A stretch of DNA of 64,000 nt, from assembly GCF_023757625.1 (NCBI RefSeq), contig NZ_JALGBZ010000007.1, positions 62,001 through 126,000 of the forward strand. The letters run 5' to 3'. Shown piece after piece: positions 50,892 through 58,856 of this stretch (the stretch's first letter is position 1; each line of letters opens with the position of its first letter). This stretch comes from Halomonas sp. S3-1-1 (GTDB lineage Bacteria > Pseudomonadota > Gammaproteobacteria > Pseudomonadales > Halomonadaceae). Below the pieces are notes generated by a model that was not told where the DNA came from, ran no database searches, and saw only the letters and a list, made by a program, of their open reading frames with translations. A program made the translations under genes and the position numbers.

Positions 50892-51611
50892 ATGCTCGAT
50901 TCAACACCGCTCAAGGCGCTCGGCGCCGCTTGTCTGGGGCTATGGCTTGTCGGTTGTGCGACGTCGCCTGACAGCCAGCCGCAGCGCCCAGTGGCGAACA
51001 ACGCCGCGCCGCTGCTGCCGTCGTCGCTTTTCCCCGGTAGCGCCGAGCGCTTCAGGGCCTGGCACTGCCAGCCCGCCAACCAGGATTTGATCAGTGCGGA
51101 CAACGACCAGGTGCTGAGGCTCTGGTCGCTGCACGGCGCCTGGCGCCTGCCCCAGGCGGTGGTGGCCAGCGGCGCGCGCTATCAAAACGGCGAGATCAGC
51201 TTTTGGGAGCGCGGCGAGACCGCGCGGGTCGAAACGCCCCGCGGCCAGCTCGCCTGCGACGCCGGCAACCAGCGCCAGGCGATGACCCGGGCCGACAACC
51301 CCGGCGTGATGTTCAAAGGCGTTGGGGTGGCGCCGGCCTGGGCGCTCACGCTTGCCCACGATACGCCGACCCTGAGCGTTCAAACCGGCGAGAACCCGCC
51401 AACGCGCCTGACCTACATGATCAGCACGCTGGATAACGACGCCGGCCGTGTGGTGCTGGAAAGCGCCGACGTGGCGCCGTTTTTCCGCGTGCGCATCGAC
51501 GCCGGCGCCTGTTTCGACAAGACCAGCCGTGCCCCGTACCCGGCCCGCGTGACGCTCACCTACCAGGGCGAGCAGTACAGCGGCTGTGGCCAGGGCATTG
51601 CGCCAAACTAA
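50892..51611 (+). CDS. Lipoprotein with MliC-like domain
   Basis: A 239-residue precursor with lipoprotein signal LWLVGC (lipidation at Cys22). The first domain (about residues 52-120) starts FRAWHCQPANQDL and ends in SFWERGETARVETPRGQLAC, resembling MliC/PliC inhibitors of C-type lysozyme. A second domain (MFKGVGVAPAWALTLAHDTP to the C-terminal YQGEQYSGCGQ) resembles COG3650-type envelope proteins. Lysozyme inhibition is inferred from weak similarity. CAGGGAAC precedes the ATG. Its 3' end overlaps the convergent gene by 4 bases. Confidence 0.65.
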   Translation: MLDSTPLKALGAACLGLWLVGCATSPDSQPQRPVANNAAPLLPSSLFPGSAERFRAWHCQPANQDLISADNDQVLRLWSLHGAWRLPQAVVASGARYQNGEISFWERGETARVETPRGQLACDAGNQRQAMTRADNPGVMFKGVGVAPAWALTLAHDTPTLSVQTGENPPTRLTYMISTLDNDAGRVVLESADVAPFFRVRIDAGACFDKTSRAPYPARVTLTYQGEQYSGCGQGIAPN

Positions 51612-52699
51612 TCCGCCAGCCGCCCGGGCCGGCAGGCGTAGGTTTCACCAGCAACGCGCCAGGTGCGCTCGATGAAGTCGCTGGCGCACAGCGCGCCTTC
51701 GTTGCCTGCGATGCGGGCGGCCAGGCGCGATAGCGTCTGTGCGTTGAGCCCGCGCTCGGAGGGGAGCTGTTCACTTTCAGCCACCGCCTGCCACTCGCCG
51801 TCCTGGCGCGTGGCTAGGGTGAAATTGAACGGGTGAAAGCCCGGAAAACCCAAGCGCAGGTCGGTGGCGACGAGCGTTTCGACGCCGTCGATCGATTGGA
51901 GCTCATAGCGCAAAAACGCGCCGCTGAACCAGATGAGGCGCTGGCCCGGCGCGCCGGACAGCGCTACCTCCTCGAGCGGCGCGCGCTGGCGCTGGAACGC
52001 CTCGACGCGCGGGGCGTGCTCGTCGTCGAACACGCTCACCAGGCTCTCGAAATAGCGCTCTCCCTCGATGGCCGTGGCGCGCCACAGCAGAATGTTGAAC
52101 GGCGTGGGTTGCACGATCAGCGGCGCATCGTCGAGCCCGCGCGCCTCGAGCGCCGGCGCCAGGCGCATCTCGACCGACCACTTCATGCCCGCCGCCATCA
52201 ATAGATAGGCACACGACAGCGCAAGGCCGAACGCGCAGTAGCGCACCACTCGGCGCGAGACGCAGGCGGCAACCAGGCCGCCCAGCAGCGCCAGGCTGTA
52301 GAGCGGGTCGATGATGAATACGACCGGCCAAGCGGCGGGCGGCCTATCCAGCGGCCAGAGAAGCTGCGTGCCGTAGGTGGTGAGCGAGTCGAGCAGCGGG
52401 TGTGTGACCAAAATCAACGTGAAAAAACACCACCAGCGGCCAAGCGATGCTCGCCCCGGCAGCGCGTAGCGGCTTACAAGAGCAAGCAGCGTTCCAAGGC
52501 CCGTCAGCACGAACAGCGAGTGGCTGAACCCCCGGTGCTCGGTGACGTTGGCGATCGCATCGCCGTAATCCAGCGCAACGTCCAAATCCGGCAGAGTGCC
52601 TAAAAGCGCGCCGACCACCACCGCCTTGCGGCCAAGGCGTCGGCCCATGACGGCGCCACCCACCGCGGCGCCCAGCGCCGCCTGCGTAATCGAATCCAC
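51608..52699 (-). CDS. YdjM-type inner membrane metal-dependent hydrolase
   Basis: A 363-residue protein of the LexA-regulated YdjM / DUF457 group. It begins MDSITQAALGAAVGGAVMGR, then GALLGTLPDLDVALDYGD and HRGFSHSLFVLTGLGTLLAL, with VTHPLLDSLTTYGTQLLWP next: the His/Asp pattern of the family. There are four to five membrane segments in the first 170 residues, then a soluble domain of about 190 residues absent from E. coli YdjM (196). The reaction is unknown. I see no LexA box upstream. Confidence 0.8.
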   Translation of the reverse strand: MDSITQAALGAAVGGAVMGRRLGRKAVVVGALLGTLPDLDVALDYGDAIANVTEHRGFSHSLFVLTGLGTLLALVSRYALPGRASLGRWWCFFTLILVTHPLLDSLTTYGTQLLWPLDRPPAAWPVVFIIDPLYSLALLGGLVAACVSRRVVRYCAFGLALSCAYLLMAAGMKWSVEMRLAPALEARGLDDAPLIVQPTPFNILLWRATAIEGERYFESLVSVFDDEHAPRVEAFQRQRAPLEEVALSGAPGQRLIWFSGAFLRYELQSIDGVETLVATDLRLGFPGFHPFNFTLATRQDGEWQAVAESEQLPSERGLNAQTLSRLAARIAGNEGALCASDFIERTWRVAGETYACRPGRLAD

Positions 52700-52905
52700 G
52701 GGGTTTCCTTTCTGGCCTCGAGAGGCCGGTTAAAAAAAGCTTAAGCGTAGCATCGCGGCGCCGCGCTGCACGGTTTCTTCTTTTGATAGGCGTTTGCATG
52801 ATGCGCGCTCAATGAAAAGTGCGGTGCCGCTTCATGAATTGCCCAATCGCCGCTATTCTGTTCCCGTTATCGTTTCTACGTTTCGTGCTCGAAGGAGGGA
52901 ATCTA

Positions 52906-53346
52906 ATGCAGTTTCTACACACCATGGTACGCATCAGCGATATCGATGCCTCGCTTCACTTCTACTGTGATTTGCTGGGGCTCGAAGAAGTGCGCCGCAA
53001 GGAGAGCGAAAAGGGCCGCTTTACGCTGATCTTTCTGGCGGCGCGAGACGACGTGGGGCGCAGCGAGCGCCTGAGCGCCCCGGAGCTCGAGCTCACCTAT
53101 AACTGGGACCCGGAGGAGTACTCGGGCGGGCGCAACTTTGGCCACCTGGCCTTTCGCGTCGACGATATCTACGCGACCTGCGAGCGGCTGCAAAACGCCG
53201 GCGTCACCATCAACCGCCCGCCGCGCGATGGCCACATGGCATTCGTGAAATCCCCGGACGGCATCTCCATCGAGCTTTTGCAAAAAGGAGACGCCTTCGA
53301 GCCCCAGGAGCCCTGGGCTTCCATGGACAACAGCGGCAGCTGGTAA
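52906..53346 (+). CDS. gloA: Lactoylglutathione lyase (glyoxalase I)
   Basis: Glyoxalase I converts the methylglyoxal-glutathione hemithioacetal to S-lactoylglutathione. The 146-residue protein keeps all four metal ligands: His5 (FLHTMVRISD), Glu62 (LELTYNW), His80 (FGHLAFRVDD) and Glu123 (PDGISIELL). The short form suggests a nickel-type enzyme. The ATG at 52906 follows GAAGGAGGG; the frame is open upstream. The last 20 residues (FEPQEPWASMDNSGSW) extend beyond E. coli GloA (135). Confidence 0.93.
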   Translation: MQFLHTMVRISDIDASLHFYCDLLGLEEVRRKESEKGRFTLIFLAARDDVGRSERLSAPELELTYNWDPEEYSGGRNFGHLAFRVDDIYATCERLQNAGVTINRPPRDGHMAFVKSPDGISIELLQKGDAFEPQEPWASMDNSGSW

Positions 53347-53358
53347 AGGACGTTATCG

Positions 53359-53814
53359 GTGAAAAAACATGTTATTGGCGCGCTTGCGGTCAGCGCGGCA
53401 CTGCTTTTGAGCGCGTGTAGCAGTGGCCCCGTTCAACAGAGCGGGCCGGCGCCGGTCGCTAGCGGCAAAACGCTGTCGGGCCCGCTGGTCGGCACGCGCT
53501 GGAATCTACTGCTGATGGGGACCGACGAGCGCCTGTCGATGCCGCAAACGGCGTTTTTCCAGATTGGCCGCGACGGACGCATTACCGGAAGCGATGGCTG
53601 CAACAACTTTCAGGGCAGCGTGAGCTTGGGTGAGAGCCAGCGCATTGAGGTGGGCGAGCTCTCCACCACGCGCATGGGCTGCGCCGAACTCGAGGACGCC
53701 CGCCGCGTGACTGGTATGCTCGAAACCGCCTACCGCTACCTGATCGATCACGACCGGGTGGTCTTTTTTGGCCCGGACAGCCGCGTGCTGGGCGGCTGGC
53801 GCAAGGGTAACTAA
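53359..53814 (+). CDS. META-domain lipoprotein (HslJ-like)
   Basis: A 151-residue precursor with lipoprotein signal LLLSAC (Cys20), a short Ser/Pro linker and a META domain: LVGTRWNLLLMGTDERLSMP, GRITGSDGCNNFQGSVSLGE and TTRMGCAELEDARRV. Such domains occur in HslJ, linked to heat and novobiocin tolerance in E. coli, though the molecular role is unknown. The start is a GTG at 53359 with AAAGGA upstream, 12 bases after gloA, so the two are probably cotranscribed. Confidence 0.82.
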   Translation: MKKHVIGALAVSAALLLSACSSGPVQQSGPAPVASGKTLSGPLVGTRWNLLLMGTDERLSMPQTAFFQIGRDGRITGSDGCNNFQGSVSLGESQRIEVGELSTTRMGCAELEDARRVTGMLETAYRYLIDHDRVVFFGPDSRVLGGWRKGN

Positions 53815-53942
53815 CGCCGGTTGAGCGGCCAATGTTCTGGCGTCGGATATAAATGTGCGCCAAGCACGAAGTAGTGAAGGCGCGGCGCGGTTTTTTTGCT
53901 AAATTCGTGACGGGGTTCGGTTTTCATCAGAGACGACTAACG

Positions 53943-54665
53943 ATGGCCTGCGTACATTTTATCGGTGGTGAAAAGGGGGGCGTGGGCAAATCGATGACCG
54001 CGCGCGTGCTCGCGCAGTACTACATCGATCACGACCGGGCATTCATCGGCTTCGATGGCGATGCCTCCCACAAAACGTTCTCACGTTTTTACGCGGACTA
54101 CGCCTCACCCGTGATCGTCGGTGACGACGAGAGTATGGACGCCGTGCAGATGGCGGTGGAGGCGGAGCCCGAGCGCGACCTGATCATCGATCTGGCCGCG
54201 CAGTCGTCCCAGGCGCTGGGCCGCTGGCTCGATGAAACCGATGTGTTCGCACTGCTCGACGAGCTTGGTGCACGCGTGCAGTGGTGGCACGTCATGGATG
54301 ACGGCGCTGACTCGGTGGCGCTGCTGCAAACGCTGTTGAAGCGCCTGAGTGATCAGCCGGTGAGCGTGGTGGTGGTGCAGAATTTGGGACGCGGCGAGAG
54401 CTTCGAGCGCTTTCGCCAGAGCGAGACCTGCCGCCAGGCGAAAGCCCGGGGCGCGCAGCTGATCGAGCTGCCAAGGCTTCACGCCAAACTGACCCAGAAA
54501 ATCGACTTCAACGACAGTAGCTTCTGGGCGGTGGCCAACGATCGCCGCCTGATGAACATCGCTGAGCGTCAGCGCATGAAAATGTGGCTGCGTCAGGCCT
54601 ATCGCGAACTCGATGACGTCGTGGCTTTGGGCGTTGAGCCGGCACCCAATACCGGGGAGGCGTAG
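53943..54665 (+). CDS. Orphan ParA/MinD-like ATPase
   Basis: A 240-residue P-loop protein with the deviant Walker A motif GEKGGVGKS (residues 9-17), FIGFDGDASHKTFSRF and LIIDLAAQSSQALGRW (Walker B), and the C-terminal VANDRRLMNIAERQRMKMWL. It resembles chromosomal ParA/mobilisation-type ATPases, but no ParB, centromere or conjugation gene is nearby. It directly precedes cysQ with no gap between stop and ATG. The cargo is unknown. The ATG at 53943 is chosen for the family-like start MACVHFIGGEKGG. Confidence 0.7.
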   Translation: MACVHFIGGEKGGVGKSMTARVLAQYYIDHDRAFIGFDGDASHKTFSRFYADYASPVIVGDDESMDAVQMAVEAEPERDLIIDLAAQSSQALGRWLDETDVFALLDELGARVQWWHVMDDGADSVALLQTLLKRLSDQPVSVVVVQNLGRGESFERFRQSETCRQAKARGAQLIELPRLHAKLTQKIDFNDSSFWAVANDRRLMNIAERQRMKMWLRQAYRELDDVVALGVEPAPNTGEA

Positions 54666-55472
54666 ATGCAAGGCGCCCAGCCCACCCCTGATCGGGCGCT
54701 GCTCGAGGCCATCGAGCGGCTCGCCCAAAAGGCCGGCGAGGCGATTCTCTCGGTTTACCGCCGCGAGATCGAGGTCACGCTCAAAACGGATCAAAGCCCG
54801 CTCACCGAGGCGGACCTTCGCGCCAACGAGGTGATTCTGTCGGGGCTGGCCCAGCTGACGCCCAGCACACCGGTGCTTTCTGAAGAGAGCGTGGAGCGCT
54901 TTGACGGGCCGGGGCCAGCATGCACCTACTGGCTGGTCGACCCGCTCGATGGCACCCGGGAGTTCATCAAGCGTAACGACGAGTTCACCGTGAACATCGC
55001 CTTGATCCATCAAGGCGAGCCGGTGCTTGGCGTGGTGGTGGCTCCGGCGCTTGGCAAACGCTACCTGGCCGGACGTGGGCTAGGCGCGTTCAAGGCCGAA
55101 GGCGAGGGCGCCTGGCAGCCGATTCGCTGCGCCAAGTTCGATCCGGCCCGGGGCTACCGGGTGCTGGGCAGCCGCTCGCACCAGGACCCGCGATTGAAGG
55201 CCTGGCTCGACGCACTCGGTGAGCACGAGATTACCCCGCTTGGAAGCTCGCTCAAGGCCTGCCTGATCGCCGAGGGGCGGGCGGATGTCTACCCGCGCTT
55301 CGGACCGACCAGCCTTTGGGATACCGCCGCCGCCCAGGCGGTGGTCGAACAGGCCGGCGGGATGATCGTCGATGACACCGGCGCGGCGCTTGGCTACCAC
55401 ACGCCGGCCGAGCTTTTGAACCCGAGCTTTTTCGTTTGGAGCAAAAGCGCGCGCGAGCACTTTAACGCTTGA
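54666..55472 (+). CDS. cysQ: 3'(2'),5'-Bisphosphate nucleotidase CysQ
   Basis: CysQ hydrolyses 3'-phosphoadenosine 5'-phosphate (PAP), the by-product of sulfate assimilation, and is sensitive to Li and Na ions in many species. The 268-residue inositol-monophosphatase-fold protein has SPLTEADLRANEVI, LSEESVE, the metal motif WLVDPLDGTREFIKRNDEF and SLWDTAAAQAVVEQAGGMI. Its ATG directly follows the stop of the ATPase gene. In a salt-adapted organism, PAP clearance may be important under high Na; this is inference. Confidence 0.93.
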   Translation: MQGAQPTPDRALLEAIERLAQKAGEAILSVYRREIEVTLKTDQSPLTEADLRANEVILSGLAQLTPSTPVLSEESVERFDGPGPACTYWLVDPLDGTREFIKRNDEFTVNIALIHQGEPVLGVVVAPALGKRYLAGRGLGAFKAEGEGAWQPIRCAKFDPARGYRVLGSRSHQDPRLKAWLDALGEHEITPLGSSLKACLIAEGRADVYPRFGPTSLWDTAAAQAVVEQAGGMIVDDTGAALGYHTPAELLNPSFFVWSKSAREHFNA

Positions 55473-55709
55473 CAAGCGCTGGCACGGCCGGGGCAGGTGT
55501 GATAGGCTACGCCATCCTCTCAGGCAGCTAAGACAGACAAAGCGTGGGAACGAGCGGGCCCAGGGCTTGCCGTTACACGTTTGGCAGCGCGAAAACGCCT
55601 GCAAAATCAGTTGGTTGTTTAGGTAATGTCGAGGTCGGCGCTAGCCGCTCGACAACACATAGTTAATTCGTTGCCGTTCAGGCAACCTTTATTCTCCAAG
55701 GAGATACCA

Positions 55710-55976
55710 GTGGCGAACAGCAAGCAAGCTCGCAAGCGCGCCCGCCAGGCCGAGACACGTCGTGCCCTGAAATCCAGCCAGCGCAGCATGGTCCGCACCT
55801 ACATCAAGCGTGTGATCAAAGCGATCGGCACCGGCGACCATGGCAAGGCAATGGAAGAGTTCAAGCAGATGCAACCGGTCGTCGACCGCATCGCTGACAA
55901 GGACGTGCTGTCCAAGAAAAAGGCCGCTCGTCTGAAAAGCCGCTTGAACAAGCGAATTAAAGCGCTGGCAGCGTAA
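55710..55976 (+). CDS. rpsT: 30S ribosomal protein S20
   Basis: An 88-residue basic helical protein that binds 16S rRNA, containing ANSKQARKRARQAETRRALK and LSKKKAARLKSRLNKRIKAL. The start is a GTG at 55710 after AAGGAGAT; the frame is open to 55626 but has no support there. S20 genes often use a rare start codon (UUG in E. coli), tied to autoregulation, and GTG here fits. The 237-base gap after cysQ holds no gene that I can see. A terminator follows. Confidence 0.97.
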   Translation: MANSKQARKRARQAETRRALKSSQRSMVRTYIKRVIKAIGTGDHGKAMEEFKQMQPVVDRIADKDVLSKKKAARLKSRLNKRIKALAA

Positions 55977-55991
55977 GCCGGCAGCGTCTTG

Positions 55992-56018
55992 AAAAAACCG
56001 GCTACGGCCGGTTTTTTT
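55992..56018 (+). terminator. Terminator of rpsT
   Basis: An 11-bp stem, AAAAAACCGGC (55992-56002) with GCCGGTTTTTT (56007-56017), loop TACG, ending in a run of seven T. The murJ start is 28 bases further on. Confidence 0.92.
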
Positions 56019-56046
56019 GTGCCTGTATACGTCCACGGATAACGCG

Positions 56047-57618
56047 ATGACGGACTCTTCCCCTCAGCAAGCCGCGGCCCCCCGGCGCACTCTGATGCGC
56101 TCGGGTCTGATCGTCAGCGCCATGACCATGCTCTCCAGGGTCATGGGCTTAGTGCGCGACGTCGTGGTGGCTACGTTTCTCGGCGCCGGCAACGGGGCGG
56201 ATGCGTTTTTCGTCGCCTTCAAGATCCCCAACTTTCTGCGTCGGCTGTTTGCCGAAGGGGCGTTCAACCAGGCCTTCGTGCCGGTGCTCTCCGAGTATTC
56301 GACGCGGCAAAACCGCGAGGAGATCCGCGAGCTTTTGAACGCGGTAGCGGGCAGCCTCACCGCGATGCTGGCGCTCATTACCGCGCTTGCCATGCTGTTC
56401 TCGCCTTGGCTGATCTGGCTGTTCGCGCCGGGCTTTGGCCGCGATCCGGAAAAGCTCGCGCTCACCGCGGACATGCTGCGCCTGACCTTTCCGTACCTGT
56501 TGCTGATTTCGCTGACCGCTTTCTCGGGGTCGGTGCTCAACACCTGGAACCGGTTCGCCGTACCGGCGTTCACGCCGGTGCTGTTGAATCTCTCGCTGAT
56601 CGGGGCGGCGCTTTTTTTGATGCCGCTGATGGAAGAGCCGGCCATGGCCTTGGCCTGGGGCGTACTGATCGCAGGGTGTGCCCAGCTCGTTTTCCAGGTG
56701 CCGTTTCTCTACCGGTTAGGGCTTCTGCCTACGCCCTGGCCCAACTTCGCCCACGACGGGGTGAAGCGCATCCTGAAGCTGATGGCGCCGGCGCTGTTCG
56801 GCGTGTCGGTATCGCAGATCAACCTGCTGCTGGATACCGTGTTGGCCTCGCTTCTGGCGGCGGGCAGCGTCTCCTGGCTCTACTACTCGGACCGATTGGT
56901 AGAGCTGCCGCTGGGCGTGTTTGGCGTGGCGATCGGCACGGTAATTCTGCCGGCGCTCTCCAAACGCCACGCAGAGAAATCCAGCGATCACTTCGCCGCC
57001 ATGCTCGACTGGGCGATTCGCGTGGTGCTACTGCTGGGCGTGCCGGCGGCGCTGGCGCTGGTCGTGCTGGCCGAGCCGTTTTTGATCACGCTGTTTCACT
57101 ACGGCGCGATGACCGACAACGACATCCAGATGGCCGCCATGAGCCTGCGCGCCTACGCCGTGGGGCTGGTGGCGTTCATGCTGATCAAGGTGCTGGCACC
57201 GGGCTTTTTCGCCCGTCAGGACACCAAAACCCCGGTCAAGGTCGGCATCATCGCCATGGTCGCCAACATGGTCTTCAATCTGCTGTTGATCTGGCCGCTG
57301 GCCCATGCGGGGCTGGCGCTGGCAACGGCGCTGTCGGCGTTTCTCAACGCCGGGCTTCTGGGCTACCTGCTGCATCGCGAAAAGGTGCTGGTGTTTCAGC
57401 CCGGCTGGGGGCGCTACGCAGTTCAGCTTCTCGGCGGAAGCGCCCTCATGGGCGCCGCGCTATATCTACTCACGCCGCCCTGGCAGGCGTGGCTCGATTT
57501 TAGTCTTTGGACGCGGGTTGGCTGGGTGGCGGGGCTGGTGGCGCTCGGTGGTGGGCTCTATTTTGCCTGGCTCGCCGCTTGGGGGCTGCGGCTTCGCCAC
57601 TTTCGGCTTTCGAGCTGA
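56047..57618 (+). CDS. murJ: Lipid II flippase MurJ
   Basis: MurJ moves lipid II across the inner membrane for peptidoglycan synthesis. The 523-residue protein has about 14 membrane helices of the MOP superfamily. MTMLSRVMGLVRDVVVATFL and FKIPNFLRRLFAEGAFNQAF carry the conserved arginines of the central cavity, and LMAPALFGVSVSQINLLLDT begins the second lobe. The ATG at 56047 sits close after the rpsT terminator, so its promoter must be internal or depend on readthrough. The rpsT-murJ-ribF-ileS order is common. Confidence 0.95.
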   Translation: MTDSSPQQAAAPRRTLMRSGLIVSAMTMLSRVMGLVRDVVVATFLGAGNGADAFFVAFKIPNFLRRLFAEGAFNQAFVPVLSEYSTRQNREEIRELLNAVAGSLTAMLALITALAMLFSPWLIWLFAPGFGRDPEKLALTADMLRLTFPYLLLISLTAFSGSVLNTWNRFAVPAFTPVLLNLSLIGAALFLMPLMEEPAMALAWGVLIAGCAQLVFQVPFLYRLGLLPTPWPNFAHDGVKRILKLMAPALFGVSVSQINLLLDTVLASLLAAGSVSWLYYSDRLVELPLGVFGVAIGTVILPALSKRHAEKSSDHFAAMLDWAIRVVLLLGVPAALALVVLAEPFLITLFHYGAMTDNDIQMAAMSLRAYAVGLVAFMLIKVLAPGFFARQDTKTPVKVGIIAMVANMVFNLLLIWPLAHAGLALATALSAFLNAGLLGYLLHREKVLVFQPGWGRYAVQLLGGSALMGAALYLLTPPWQAWLDFSLWTRVGWVAGLVALGGGLYFAWLAAWGLRLRHFRLSS

Positions 57619-57667
57619 GTGGGGCGGTATGGGCGCAATCGTGACTGCACCTTCACCGCGCGTTCGT

Positions 57668-57673
57668 TATAAT
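57668..57673 (+). promoter_or_regulatory. -10 element of a ribF-ileS-lspA promoter
   Basis: A perfect TATAAT (57668-57673), 71 bases before ribF. GTGACT is the nearest -35-like hexamer, but 21 bases away. Likely a promoter for ribF and the genes after it. Confidence 0.5.
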
Positions 57674-57744
57674 CAAGGGCTTTGTTGATTCAAAAGCATC
57701 TTCACTCACGCGTAGACTGGCACGCTTCAACCGAAAGAGGGGCC

Positions 57745-58848
57745 ATGCACGTTATACGAGGTCTGCACAATCTGGGCGCAAGCGAAGGCGGCTGCGTGGC
57801 GACGATCGGCAATTTCGACGGCGTGCACCGCGGCCACCAGGCGATCATGGAGCAGTGCCGCGAGCACGCCGCGCGCCTTGGGCTACCGCTGACGGTGGTG
57901 GTGTTCGAGCCTCAGCCGCGAGAGTACTTCGCCGGCGAGCAGGCCCCACCCAGACTTACGCGGCTGCGCGAGAAGGTGCGCCTGTTGGGTCAGCACGGCG
58001 CCGAGCGGGTGCTGTGCCTGGCCTTTAACGAGGCGCTTCGAAGCCTGACCGGGCGCGAGTTCATCGACCGCGTGCTGATCGAAGGGCTCGGCGTGAAGCA
58101 CCTGGTGGTGGGCGACGACTTCCGCTTTGGCTGCGACCGGCGCGGCGACTTCGCGCTGTTAAAGGCGGTGGGTGACGAAGAGGGCTTCGCGGTCGAGCAC
58201 ACGCGCACTTTCACGATAGAGGGCGAGCGCGTATCGAGCTCCCGGGTGCGCACGATGCTCGCCAGCGGCAATTTTTCCGCCGCTCAGTGCCTGCTGGGTC
58301 GGCCCTATTCGGTGTCCGGGCGCGTAGTGCGCGACCAGCAGCTTGGTCGCACCATCGGCGCGCCGACGGCGAACCTGCCGCTGTTACCGCAGCCCCTGAC
58401 CCTTCGCGGCGTGTTCGCGGTGATCGGCGAGCTGGCCGATGGGCGCTACTATCCGGGGGTGGCCAACGTCGGCTTTCGCCCGACCGTCGGCGCCAAGCGC
58501 CCGACCCTCGAGGTGCACCTGTTCGATTTCGACGGCGACCTGTACGGCCAACGGCTGACCGTTTACCCCTGCGCGCGGCTGCGAGGCGAGGTGAAGTTCG
58601 ACGACTTCGACGTGCTCAAAGCGCAGATCCAGCGCGACCAGGCGCGCGCGCGGCGCTATTTTGCCCCTGTCGAGACCGCTTCGGCGGACGCCGCGATCAC
58701 CGCTGAGGCGGATTTCACATCATCGGTTTCGAGGGCGCCTTTTGATGGCGGCGCGCTCGAGGCCTGGCTGGCTTCGGCCCCGCTCGGGCGAGAGGCCGCT
58801 TCTTCTGATTTCTCTTCGGCGGGCGACGCCGAGGCTAACGACGGCTGA
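57745..58848 (+). CDS. ribF: Bifunctional riboflavin kinase/FAD synthetase RibF, with C-terminal extension
   Basis: RibF phosphorylates riboflavin to FMN and adenylates FMN to FAD. The FAD synthetase half begins with [36 protein letters not shown] and [17 protein letters not shown] follow. The kinase half has [14 protein letters not shown] and [12 protein letters not shown], then [20 protein letters not shown]. At 367 residues it is about 55 longer than E. coli: residues 308-367, after ARRYFA, form a low-complexity Ala/Ser/acidic tail. The ATG at 57745 follows AAAGAGG. It precedes ileS by 8 bases. Confidence 0.93.
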   Translation: MHVIRGLHNLGASEGGCVATIGNFDGVHRGHQAIMEQCREHAARLGLPLTVVVFEPQPREYFAGEQAPPRLTRLREKVRLLGQHGAERVLCLAFNEALRSLTGREFIDRVLIEGLGVKHLVVGDDFRFGCDRRGDFALLKAVGDEEGFAVEHTRTFTIEGERVSSSRVRTMLASGNFSAAQCLLGRPYSVSGRVVRDQQLGRTIGAPTANLPLLPQPLTLRGVFAVIGELADGRYYPGVANVGFRPTVGAKRPTLEVHLFDFDGDLYGQRLTVYPCARLRGEVKFDDFDVLKAQIQRDQARARRYFAPVETASADAAITAEADFTSSVSRAPFDGGALEAWLASAPLGREAASSDFSSAGDAEANDG

Positions 58849-58856
58849 CCGGACCT

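Noticed and set aside
55469..55474. Perfect TTGACA at the end of cysQ as the -35 of an rpsT promoter
   Set aside because: No -10-like hexamer lies 16-18 bases downstream; the nearest AT-rich stretch is too far.
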